Part shown: positions 18,837-27,464 of the stretch, piece by piece
Layout: the number at the start of each line of letters is the position of its first letter
How positions within the stretch are numbered: the first letter of the stretch is position 1
Source of the DNA: Candidatus Roizmanbacteria bacterium CG_4_9_14_0_2_um_filter_35_15
GTDB taxonomy: Bacteria > Patescibacteriota > Microgenomatia > UBA1406 > GWC2-37-13
Assembly (NCBI GenBank): GCA_002788805.1
Contig: PFRZ01000038.1
Location: forward strand, 1-35,514
Length of the DNA stretch: 35,514 nucleotides
Direction of reading: 5' to 3'
Translations under genes and position numbers: made by a program
Notes under the pieces: generated by a model
What the model was told of the DNA's origin: nothing
Database searches by the model: none
Seen by the model: the letters and a program-made list of their open reading frames with translations, nothing else

Positions 18837-18951
18837 GTCATCCCGAGGACCCCGCTCAGCGGGGGACGAAGGATCTAGAAGTCGAAGACTTCGTAACCTT
18901 ATTATTTACGCTTCGCTAGATTTCTCACCCGCTAAGCGGGTTCGAAATGAC
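18837..18951. repeat. Compound inverted palindromic element (two related units head-to-head)
   Basis: GTCATCCCGAGGACCCCGCTCAGCGGGGGACGAAGGATCTAG...CTAGATTTCTCACCCGCTAAGCGGGTTCGAAATGAC; GTCAT/ATGAC ends, each half with its own CCGCT-AGCGG hairpin. Confidence 0.88.
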
Positions 18952-18963
18952 AACAATGAAGAT

Positions 18964-18969
18964 ATTATA
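18964..18969 (-). promoter_or_regulatory. Candidate -10 box (TATAAT) upstream of prfB; no clear -35
   Basis: Minus strand TTTTATATAATATC; predicted start would place the whole 18837-18951 element in the prfB leader. Confidence 0.35.
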
Positions 18970-19103
18970 TAAAATTAAATCTTAATATGGATTACCATCA
19001 AAAAAATCATCTTCAACGCCGGAGATCGTCGCTATTCAATCGCAATGAAGTCAGAAGATTACAAAAAAATAGTAAATTTCAAAGTAGTCAATATTACTTA
19101 AGC

Positions 19104-19520
19104 TTAAGACTTAATAAGATAAGATTTAATAAATTTCTCAACACCGGCGACGACTTCATTTTTTAATTTTGCCGGACTTCCGGCTACCCAGACGGCAAAG
19201 TTATAGAGTTCCTGCCCATCTACTTTGAGCCATTTTTTATTCTTATAAAGAAAAACAAAAAGAGTGGTCATAGCAATTCTTTTATTGCCGTTTTGAAACG
19301 GATGATTTTTTATCATAAGATAAAAGAGAATCGCGGCTTTCTTTGTTAAACCCGAATAGACGTCTTTTTTAGTAAATTTTTGAAAAGGGACAGCTAAGCA
19401 ACTTTCCAGAATATTGGGAAAACGGCTGGAAAAGTCAGGAATCGGTTCGTTAAACTCCAATTTTTCTTTAGCTAATCGAAAAGCTAGATATTCAACTTCA
19501 GCAATCGATATAGTTTTCAT
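19104..19520 (-). CDS. Doc/Fic-family toxin (death-on-curing type)
   Basis: 138 aa; Fic/Doc core HPFQNGNKRIAMTTLFVFLYKN; SIAEVEYLAFRLAKEKL N-terminus; paired with an HTH gene. Confidence 0.88.
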   Translation of the reverse strand: MKTISIAEVEYLAFRLAKEKLEFNEPIPDFSSRFPNILESCLAVPFQKFTKKDVYSGLTKKAAILFYLMIKNHPFQNGNKRIAMTTLFVFLYKNKKWLKVDGQELYNFAVWVAGSPAKLKNEVVAGVEKFIKSYLIKS

Positions 19521-19778
19521 TTACTCATTGCCTAATTTTTTTAACACCTCGCCATATTCTTTAACGGTTTTTTTAACTCCTTCATTAATAATTGTTTTCT
19601 GTGAAGAATTAAGATTATGACCAAGGATATTTTCTAGTTCATTTTTTGCGATAGCAAAATTACGGCCGATTCTACTGGCTTTTATTTCTCCCTTTTTTAC
19701 TTTTTTATAAACAGCGATCCGACTCAAGCCTAATATGGATGAAATCTGTGGGATTGAATAAAAGTTTATTTTGTCCAT
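19521..19778 (-). CDS. Excisionase/MerR-like HTH protein, putative antitoxin
   Basis: YSIPQISSILGLSRIAVYKKVKKGEIKASRIGRNFAIAKNELENIL plus a C-terminal tail; TAA abuts the toxin ATG (TAAATG). Confidence 0.82.
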   Translation of the reverse strand: MDKINFYSIPQISSILGLSRIAVYKKVKKGEIKASRIGRNFAIAKNELENILGHNLNSSQKTIINEGVKKTVKEYGEVLKKLGNE

Positions 19779-19803
19779 AGTTTTTTTGTTAACTTATAAA
19801 AAA

Positions 19804-19832
19804 ATGTTAACATAGGTTAACTAAAATGTCAA
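19804..19832 (-). promoter_or_regulatory. Predicted promoter of the HTH-Doc operon with GTTAAC repeats
   Basis: Minus strand: TTGACA (19832-19827), 17-bp spacer, TAACAT (19809-19804). GTTAAC at 19788-19793, 19806-19811 and 19816-19821. Confidence 0.65.
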
Positions 19833-19853
19833 GAGAAACAATAATAAAGTAGA

Positions 19854-21281
19854 TTACTTAAAATCCCTACCAACGATGAGAATTAAGTCGGCGGTTGAGG
19901 AGGCATCAAGCGCAGATTCTTTGAAATCTGTCAAATAATCTTTAAGATCAGTTTTTAACATTGAGACGGCCTGAGAATAAAATTTTTTAATCTGAACCTC
20001 GGTTTTTACATAATCAAAGCTGTCAGCATTATCGGTAATAATCTCTCCATAGCCTTTGTCTTTTAAAATATTTTTTACATCGGTGGCTTTACCGGCGATA
20101 CCTGAGCCGTTTAACACTTTAATCTTCAACTCTTCCTTTTTGAAGCTAGAAGTGGGAATGGGAGTATGAGTAGGAATGGCGGTTGGCTCTGGCTTTTTTA
20201 TTAAAGGAAGTTTCAGATTAAACTTAATATTAGAGATGATAACAAAGATTAAAAAAGAAAGGATAAAAGAACCTAGAAAAAGCAATACTGGTTTTTTGGG
20301 CAGAGTTAATTTTGGCAGAAAAAGAGGTTTTCTTAAAGAAATTTTAGCCGCCTCTTTTAATAGAGAAAAGTCAGGATTTTCCAGATGAAAGATAAAAGCG
20401 CCAAAACAGACATCAAAACGAAGTATAGGAAAAGATTTTTTTCCTTCAACCACTAACATTTTCAAATATTCGTCATAAAAATTTGGAATAATTCTTTTTA
20501 GAGGATTGGTCCAAGCCCCCACTGCTTTGGTAAAAGTATCCTGTCTGATTTTTTCTGAAGCTTCACCAGAAAGAATAATCCGATTCAACCTAATTTTGTT
20601 CTCAGCCATATTTTCGACTTCTTCTTTAAGAACTTTTTCCAGCTTGTCTTCTTCTTTAATCTCCAGGATCAGTCTCTTTTCTTCTAACAGACCAAAAGTA
20701 TCAAAAAGATAGCCGGATAGTCGGTTATTTTCAAAACTACCATAAAGAATAATTTCCCTTTTTTCCCGTCTTAATGTCTTTTCGAAAAGTTTGAATAAAG
20801 CAAGAGTCTCAGAAATTACCGAGGAGATTTTTAGATCAATCAAAGATAAGACCTGTTGATATTCATTGAAAACTTCTTTAGACAGACCAAAAAAACTGAC
20901 TACTTTTTGTTCGTTAGCTTCCTGAATAAAAGAACCTGTCAAACAAAGATCAGGATCAAGAGGAAAGATTGAACGTGCCTTATCTTTAATAAAAGAAGTC
21001 AGAGCTGAGGGAGCGATGTCTCCTGGCACTTCGGCTCGGAAAAAATAAAAAGCTTCTTGAGGAAGGATAAGAAAAACCTGATTATCGCTTGATGAACCAG
21101 CTGAAAGAGTAGTTACCTCTTTGATGGCCGAAGCCAAAAGATCGATATTAATCACATGACCATCTTTTAAAAGATCGGTTTCATAGGTTTTTTCATTAAA
21201 AGAAGTTTCTTGTTGGCCAAGAAGGGTTTTTTTCAGATAAAGTAGTTTAATCGTGTTGCGGTCTAGATAAAGATAGATCAT
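19854..21281 (-). CDS. PilM-like (actin-fold-like) N-terminal region, TM helix and LytR C-terminal (LytR_C) domain
   Basis: N-terminus MIYLYLDRNTIKLLYLKK...LILPQEAFYFFRAEVPG; TM VLLFLGSFILSFLIFVIIS; C-terminus ELKIKVLNGSGIAGKATDVKNILKDKGY (LytR_C-like). Confidence 0.7.
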   Translation of the reverse strand: MIYLYLDRNTIKLLYLKKTLLGQQETSFNEKTYETDLLKDGHVINIDLLASAIKEVTTLSAGSSSDNQVFLILPQEAFYFFRAEVPGDIAPSALTSFIKDKARSIFPLDPDLCLTGSFIQEANEQKVVSFFGLSKEVFNEYQQVLSLIDLKISSVISETLALFKLFEKTLRREKREIILYGSFENNRLSGYLFDTFGLLEEKRLILEIKEEDKLEKVLKEEVENMAENKIRLNRIILSGEASEKIRQDTFTKAVGAWTNPLKRIIPNFYDEYLKMLVVEGKKSFPILRFDVCFGAFIFHLENPDFSLLKEAAKISLRKPLFLPKLTLPKKPVLLFLGSFILSFLIFVIISNIKFNLKLPLIKKPEPTAIPTHTPIPTSSFKKEELKIKVLNGSGIAGKATDVKNILKDKGYGEIITDNADSFDYVKTEVQIKKFYSQAVSMLKTDLKDYLTDFKESALDASSTADLILIVGRDFK

Positions 21282-21353
21282 ATAATCTAATATAAAATAT
21301 TAAATATTAAATATCAAATATAAATTAGAAGATAAAGAAGATAGAAAATTAAT

Positions 21354-22208
21354 TTATGGACTCAATCTTAAACAATATTTTTTTTCTCCAAGGTATTTAA
21401 CGGTTTTATTGGTGTTTTTATCATATTCCATTAATTCAATATAAATATTCTGGATGGATCCAATAGTTTTGTTTATAAAATATTTTTTATCTCCATCAAT
21501 AATATAATATTCTATAAACTGGCGATCACCATCAAATATTCTTTCAGTTGTAATTTTAACGCTGTCAAATACCTTTATAGGTTCATTAATGGTTAATATT
21601 GATTTAAATTCAGACGAACAAGTATTTGATACACCATAATCACCGCTAGCATAAATAGTTATTCTTACTTTATAGTTTGGTGGATTATCATGAAAAATAT
21701 AAAAAACAGACCTTAAATTTGTATAGAATTCCCCACTGACTTCATTATCATTACTATCTATAGTAATGGTTCGATTAACATAAGCAGAAGTTGGAGTAGG
21801 TATAGGGGTTGATGTAGGAGTTTTAATAAAACCACCTGATTTACTCACATACTTAGTCTTAGGGGAAGGAATGTTTTTTTCTCCTTTACAAAGTCCAGAG
21901 CTTTGATCACAACCTAAAAAACAGAGTTTAGCAGTCTTTGATTTGCAATTAATTGAATAAGTTAATACAACTCCGCTCATACAAGATATTTCTGGTCGAT
22001 TTCTACAACAGAGGTCTGAAAGTACTTGTTTTCCGTTCTCATATTTTATCGTGCAAGAAGAGCCGAGTTTTGTTTCAGCTGCTTTAGTTCTATAACCCCA
22101 GGATTCTGAAGAATTTATAAATAGAATTATTCCAAGAATAAATATTACTCCTAACAAAATTAAACCAATTGACTTCTTAGAAATACAAATAGAGTTGTTT
22201 TTCTTCAT
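21354..22208 (-). CDS. Cys-rich secreted or membrane-anchored orphan protein
   Basis: ORF extends to 22250, but MKKNNSICISKKSIGLILLGVIFILGIILFI at 22208 is the likelier start; Cys cluster CTIKYENGKQVLSDLCCRNRPEISC..NCKSKTAKLCFLGCDQSSGLC; TPTSTPIPTPTS linker. Confidence 0.62.
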   Translation of the reverse strand: MKKNNSICISKKSIGLILLGVIFILGIILFINSSESWGYRTKAAETKLGSSCTIKYENGKQVLSDLCCRNRPEISCMSGVVLTYSINCKSKTAKLCFLGCDQSSGLCKGEKNIPSPKTKYVSKSGGFIKTPTSTPIPTPTSAYVNRTITIDSNDNEVSGEFYTNLRSVFYIFHDNPPNYKVRITIYASGDYGVSNTCSSEFKSILTINEPIKVFDSVKITTERIFDGDRQFIEYYIIDGDKKYFINKTIGSIQNIYIELMEYDKNTNKTVKYLGEKKYCLRLSP

Positions 22209-22285
22209 ATAAAAATAATAAATAATCAATTGATAATAATCAATAATCAATTATTTTTATTATTTATCGTGATAGAATAAGATAG

Positions 22286-24055
22286 ATGGAAAATCCAGTT
22301 GAGGAGATAAAAAAGAGATTAGATATTATTGAGTTTATCGGCAGTTTTATTACTTTAAAAAAAGCCGGCAGAAATTTTAAAGCGGTCTGTCCTTTCCATC
22401 AAGAAAAAACCCCTTCGTTTATCGTCTCGCCCGAGCGGCAGATTTGGCATTGTTTTGGTGCTTGTGGCGAAGGTGGTGATGTAATTCGTTTTTTGATGAA
22501 ATGGGAAAATATCACTTTTATTGAAGCCTTAAGAGAACTAGCAAAAAAGACCGGAGTGGTTTTAAGAAAAGTCAGTTTTGAAGACCGTCTCTGGAAAAAA
22601 AGAGAAAGATTTTTTAACATGAATTTTCTAGCGACTGAGTTTTTTCAGTATGTCTTAAATAAAACTAGATTTGGCAAGAAAGGATTAGACTATCTCAATT
22701 CGAGAGAGGTTAATTCATCAATCGCTAAAAAGTTTCAACTTGGTTATGCTCCAGATTCATGGGATTCCTTAAAGTCATTTTTAAAAAGAAAAAAGTTTGC
22801 TGAAGAGGAAATTTTAGAAAACGGACTGATCATCAAGGGAGAAAGCGGACGTTATTACGATCGTTTCCGCGGACGACTAATCTTTCCTCTTAAAGACGCC
22901 CGTAATAATGTGATTGCTTTTTCTGGGAGAACACTTGATGAAAATGCCAAAGAGGCAAAGTATATTAACAGCCCGGAAACAGCGATCTATCACAAACGAG
23001 AAACTCTTTTTGGTATTAATTTAGCTCGCGAGTCTATAAAAAAGGAAAACAACGTCTATCTCGTTGAAGGAGAGTTTGACATAATTACTCCCTATTCACA
23101 TGGTTTTAACAATTTTGTCGCCATAAAAGGTTCTGCTTTGACTTCTGAACAGTTGATGCTTTTGAAGCGCTACACCGATAGAATCACCTTATTTTTAGAT
23201 GCGGATACGGCCGGAGAGGAAGCAGTGAAAAGAGGTATAGATGAGGCTGAGAGATTTGATTTTGACATTAGAGTAGTTAGTCTTGATTTTGCCAAAGATC
23301 CTGATGAGGCAATAAAAAAAGATTTGAAAAGTTTCAAAAAAGTCTTAGAAAAACCGGTAGCAATCTATGACTATTTGATTAATTTAGCAAAAAAAAGATA
23401 TCCGAGCGACTCGGCTTTTGATAAAAAGAAAATCGGTGATGAAATTATTCCTTATTTAGAAAAGATTTCCAATCCCATTGTTCGCTCTCATTATGTCAAA
23501 AAACTAGCAAAGTTACTTTTGGTAACCGAAGGAAGCATTGAAAATCTAATTACTAAACTAAAAAGAAAGAAAAAAATTCTTGCTTCTTATAAACCAATAG
23601 TTAGTCATCAACCAAAAGAAGCAAGAGAGCTGGTGATTGAGAAATATCTTTTAAGCTGTTTATTCCAAGAGGAGGATAATAAACAACTATTTAAAAAAAT
23701 CTTTTCCGTTTTAACAGCTGGCGATTTTTATCTACCAGCTGATCAAAAAATTATCAGACAGTATGTTGAATTTAAAAATTTAAAGAAAGATAGTCTTAAA
23801 ATCAATAATTTTATTAATCAACTTGCCGCCGAGTTAAAGCCAATCTTTGATGAAGTTTATCTTTATGCCTCAATTGAAGAAAAACTTAATGAAGAAAGTT
23901 TAGAAAAAGTAATCTATGAGATAAAAACATTCTCTCTTAAAAGGCAGATGAAAAAAATTTTATTAGAGGAAGAAGAAAACCCGGATAAAAACAAGCAGTT
24001 AATTTCCTTAAATCAAGCTTTAAAAGAGGTAGAAAAAAAACTGGTTTCGTTATAA
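22286..24055 (+). CDS. dnaG: DNA primase
   Basis: CPFHQEKTPSFIVSPERQIWHCFGACGEGGDVIRF zinc domain; Toprim VYLVEGEFDII...LFLDADTAGEEA. Confidence 0.97.
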   Translation: MENPVEEIKKRLDIIEFIGSFITLKKAGRNFKAVCPFHQEKTPSFIVSPERQIWHCFGACGEGGDVIRFLMKWENITFIEALRELAKKTGVVLRKVSFEDRLWKKRERFFNMNFLATEFFQYVLNKTRFGKKGLDYLNSREVNSSIAKKFQLGYAPDSWDSLKSFLKRKKFAEEEILENGLIIKGESGRYYDRFRGRLIFPLKDARNNVIAFSGRTLDENAKEAKYINSPETAIYHKRETLFGINLARESIKKENNVYLVEGEFDIITPYSHGFNNFVAIKGSALTSEQLMLLKRYTDRITLFLDADTAGEEAVKRGIDEAERFDFDIRVVSLDFAKDPDEAIKKDLKSFKKVLEKPVAIYDYLINLAKKRYPSDSAFDKKKIGDEIIPYLEKISNPIVRSHYVKKLAKLLLVTEGSIENLITKLKRKKKILASYKPIVSHQPKEARELVIEKYLLSCLFQEEDNKQLFKKIFSVLTAGDFYLPADQKIIRQYVEFKNLKKDSLKINNFINQLAAELKPIFDEVYLYASIEEKLNEESLEKVIYEIKTFSLKRQMKKILLEEEENPDKNKQLISLNQALKEVEKKLVSL

Positions 24056-24071
24056 AATGTAATCTATTCTT

Positions 24072-25163
24072 ATGACCAAACATCGGCTGCCACGATCATT
24101 AAAGGAACTCCTTAATCAAGGAAAAGAAGATGGTTTTTTAGTTCAAGATGATATTTTATTAGTCTATACTGAGCCGGAAAAACATATTGAAGAGATTGAT
24201 AATTTTTTTAATGAAGCTTTGGAAAAAGGCATTGATATTTTTGAGACGGTTTCCACTCGTGAAGAGTCAGAGGCAAGAAAATCTGCCGAAGAGATAGAAA
24301 AAGAACTTGAACAGTTGGTGGTTTTAAAGCATGGCGAGTCTTTAGATCCTATAAAAATGTATTTAAAAGAAATTGGCAAGACGCCACTTTTAACCTTTGA
24401 TGAAGAAATCTCTTTAGCTAAGAGATACGAAAAAGGCGATAGAAAAGCAAAGAATAAATTAACCAAAGCTAATCTTCGATTAGTTGTTTCCATTGCCAAA
24501 AAATATCTTGGCCGTCGACTGTCTTTTCTCGATCTAATTCAAGAAGGAAATAAAGGTTTGATTCGTGGAGTGGAAAAGTACGACTGGAGAAGGGGATATA
24601 AATTTTCTACTTATGCTACTTGGTGGATTAGACAGGCGATTACTCGGGCGATCGCTGATCAGTCAAGAACGATTAGAATTCCGGTTCATATGGTTGACCA
24701 TATTAATCGTTTTTACAAAACGCAAAGACGGCTAACGCAAAAATTAGGAAGAGAACCGATTGTTAAAGAAGTCGCCCGGGAGATGCAAATGACTACTAAT
24801 GAGATAGAAAATTTAATGAAGATTTCTCAACAACCAAGATCATTGTCGACTCCGGTTGGAGACGATAAAGAAGCAACCCTTGAACAGTTTGTCGCTGACG
24901 TTAATCAACCTAGTCTTTATGATAAAGTTTCTCGTGAGCTTCTTAAAGATGCTCTCAATCAAGTTTTGGAAACACTTTCTCCGAGAGAGAAAAAAGTCTT
25001 AGTAATGAGGTTTGGATTAGAGGATGGTAAACCGAAAACTCTTGAAGAGGTGGGAAGAGAGTTTCGGGTGACCCGGGAAAGGATTCGTCAGATAGAAGCT
25101 AAGGCGATAAGAAAACTTAAACACCCAACCCGCGCTCGCAAATTAAAAGATTTTTTGGAATAA
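24072..25163 (+). CDS. rpoD: Primary sigma factor (sigma-70 family)
   Basis: [80 protein letters not shown]. Confidence 0.96.
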   Translation: MTKHRLPRSLKELLNQGKEDGFLVQDDILLVYTEPEKHIEEIDNFFNEALEKGIDIFETVSTREESEARKSAEEIEKELEQLVVLKHGESLDPIKMYLKEIGKTPLLTFDEEISLAKRYEKGDRKAKNKLTKANLRLVVSIAKKYLGRRLSFLDLIQEGNKGLIRGVEKYDWRRGYKFSTYATWWIRQAITRAIADQSRTIRIPVHMVDHINRFYKTQRRLTQKLGREPIVKEVAREMQMTTNEIENLMKISQQPRSLSTPVGDDKEATLEQFVADVNQPSLYDKVSRELLKDALNQVLETLSPREKKVLVMRFGLEDGKPKTLEEVGREFRVTRERIRQIEAKAIRKLKHPTRARKLKDFLE

Positions 25164-25170
25164 TATTATT

Positions 25171-25836
25171 ATGAAAGAAAAAATTACTCCAACTCAACGA
25201 GCATTAAATCTCTGGGCGGTGATTTTAATTGTCTGGGCTTTTTATCGAAGTTATCTAAAAATGCCTTTATGGTTTGACGAATTTATTGCTAAGCCGATTG
25301 TTTTCGTTTTGCCGGTATTTTATTATGTAAAAAAAATCGATAAAAAGAAAATTTTCGACTACTTTCGTTTGAAACTTAGTTTAAGAGAGATATTAAATGA
25401 TTTTTTATATAGTTTAGGAATAGGTCTAGTATTTTTTGTTACTGCTATTTTATCTTCTTATTTCCGATCTGGAAAATTTATTTTTATGGGTAAATTACCG
25501 ACGATTTCGGGTTTTATTTTTATAATTATTACCGCTTTAGCTACTGGCATAACAGAGGAAATACTTTCGCGAGGTTTTATCTTGAGAAAACTTTACGAAG
25601 AATCTAAAAATGTTTTGTCTTCGATTTTTTTTGCCAGTTTACTTTTTTTCTTTCTTCACGTGCCGATTCTTTTTACTAATATAAAAATAACCGGCAATAT
25701 GCTATTGATGTTTATGGCAACCGATATGCTTTTAAGCATGGTTAACGGACTGATATTTTTACAAAAAAGAAGTCTAACGATTCCTATATTTATTCACGCT
25801 TTCTATAATATTATTATCGGTTTGACTTTTATTTAA
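25171..25836 (+). CDS. CPBP (CAAX/Rce1-like) intramembrane metalloprotease
   Basis: GITEEILSRGFILRKLYE; FFFLHVPILF; IPIFIHAFYNIIIGL. Confidence 0.87.
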   Translation: MKEKITPTQRALNLWAVILIVWAFYRSYLKMPLWFDEFIAKPIVFVLPVFYYVKKIDKKKIFDYFRLKLSLREILNDFLYSLGIGLVFFVTAILSSYFRSGKFIFMGKLPTISGFIFIIITALATGITEEILSRGFILRKLYEESKNVLSSIFFASLLFFFLHVPILFTNIKITGNMLLMFMATDMLLSMVNGLIFLQKRSLTIPIFIHAFYNIIIGLTFI

Positions 25837-27403
25837 CTTCTTTAATTAAGAATATTGTTTCGTTTCCTGATTTAATTTCTTTTAAAGAGGGTTTTTCAAT
25901 CGCGGAAAAATCGTCAGGGAACCCAATAACTACAGAATTTTTTACCTCTTCTTTTGGCAAGTTAAAAACAAATTTATCAAATGACTCTACTTGGCCGAAA
26001 CCATATTCGTCAGGAGGAGTCAACTGGGCGGTTTTTTGATAGAGGGCAGGTGGATATTTTAGATAAAAGAGAAAAAAAATATAAGGTTGACCATTTTTTT
26101 TGGTGACATAAAATTTATCAAAACCATTATAGTTTGTTTTTACATAATCTAACAACTCCTTATAACCACACTGCCAACCACGAATAACAGTTGGTCTTTT
26201 TGGATAATGATTTAAATAAAAATCCCAACTGTAGAAAACAAAAAACAGGTAACAGATAATAAATAACAAAATGACTCCTAGAGATTTTTTCTTTAAGAGA
26301 GAAATTATTCCATAGCTAGTGATCATTAAAATAGGAATGAAGATAAAGATTGATCTAGTAATTGATACTCCATTCCAAGATAGAAAAGCAGATACAGGGG
26401 AAAATAATACCATTGATAGGATTAAAAAACGTTGTTTTTCTTTATTCTTAAAAAGAAAGTATAAACCTATGAAAAGAAATAAATACTCAATTGTTGTCAC
26501 TGGTGAAACACCTGAGAAACCAAAACGATGGTTTTCATCACCGTTTATGACTAAAAACTGAGGAGAGAAATATTTAAGATATTCAAAAATTAAATCTTTT
26601 ATTCCAATGGTCAGTTTATTATAGAATAGGCGATTACCACCCTCTGCTCTTAATTCATTAATCTTCAAAGAAAAGCCAATATTTTTAAAAAAAAGGAGGT
26701 TTTGAAGCCGAGTGGGACTATTGGTTAAATCGCTAATCCCAAATATTAGAATTACTGCCAAAACTCCTAGAATATAAAACAGTTTTATTTTCTTTTTGAT
26801 AATAAGATAGATAAAAATCAGAATAAAGAAACCAGCCCAAAGACGGGAAGAGTGATAACCAAATAAGGTCAATGAAAAATTAAGAATGAAAATTAAAAAA
26901 TTTAAGAGAGTCTGTTTTTTTAAAAATTTTAAGAATAGATAAAAAGATAAAGTTAAGAAAAAAGCGGTCATGTATCCTTCATGAGCTTGGCGGCCGAGAA
27001 GTTGTAAGCCGGGAGAAAAGGTAGCTAAAAAAGCCGCTAGAAGGCTAACTGATTTTTTATTAAACAGTTCTTTTGTTAATAAGTAAACTACGATTGGAAA
27101 AAAGAAAACAAAAGGAAAATTGACCATTCTAATCCCGAATTCATTTAATCCGAATATTTTTATGAAAGGAATGGCGATATAAGTCAAAAGTGGTAATTTG
27201 TAATCACCGAAAGATTCAAATCGCAATGGCAAAAAATTACCATATTGATCTTTTCCAGTTTTTAAAATCGAGTAGGCATCATAACCGTTAGTTGCTTCGT
27301 CGGCATTGAGACATGGGGGAGAAGAGGTTAATTTATATAGGAATAAACTTACTGATAATAAACTGATTAAAAAAACCAGAATAATCGGCCAATATTTTTT
27401 CAT
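25829..27403 (-). CDS. Polytopic glycosyltransferase (GT39/GT83-like, ArnT/PMT fold)
   Basis: Many TM segments; NADEATNGYDAYSILKTGKDQYGNFLPLRF acidic motif after TM1. Confidence 0.8.
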   Translation of the reverse strand: MKKYWPIILVFLISLLSVSLFLYKLTSSPPCLNADEATNGYDAYSILKTGKDQYGNFLPLRFESFGDYKLPLLTYIAIPFIKIFGLNEFGIRMVNFPFVFFFPIVVYLLTKELFNKKSVSLLAAFLATFSPGLQLLGRQAHEGYMTAFFLTLSFYLFLKFLKKQTLLNFLIFILNFSLTLFGYHSSRLWAGFFILIFIYLIIKKKIKLFYILGVLAVILIFGISDLTNSPTRLQNLLFFKNIGFSLKINELRAEGGNRLFYNKLTIGIKDLIFEYLKYFSPQFLVINGDENHRFGFSGVSPVTTIEYLFLFIGLYFLFKNKEKQRFLILSMVLFSPVSAFLSWNGVSITRSIFIFIPILMITSYGIISLLKKKSLGVILLFIICYLFFVFYSWDFYLNHYPKRPTVIRGWQCGYKELLDYVKTNYNGFDKFYVTKKNGQPYIFFLFYLKYPPALYQKTAQLTPPDEYGFGQVESFDKFVFNLPKEEVKNSVVIGFPDDFSAIEKPSLKEIKSGNETIFLIKEVK

Positions 27404-27416
27404 AGTTCTTCCCGTA

Positions 27417-27464
27417 ATTTACGCTTCGCTAGATTTCTCACCCGCTAAGCGGGTTCGAAATGAC
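27417..27464. repeat. Second exact copy (48 nt) of the right half of the compound element
   Basis: ATTTACGCTTCGCTAGATTTCTCACCCGCTAAGCGGGTTCGAAATGAC identical to 18904-18951. Confidence 0.93.

Noticed and set aside
19781-19833. Three GTTAAC sites considered as a CRISPR-like or iteron array
   Set aside because: Only three 6-nt sites with unequal spacing over a promoter; operator is simpler.
22211-22260. AT-rich tract with repeated ATCAAT units considered as an oriC/DnaA-box region before dnaG
   Set aside because: No TTATCCACA-type boxes and no dnaA/dnaN nearby; it matches the short-unit repeat style of other spacers.
22400-22500. DnaG zinc motif HCFGAC with CxxxC spacing
   Set aside because: Similar spacing is, to my recollection, seen in other CPR primases; not distinctive without a search.
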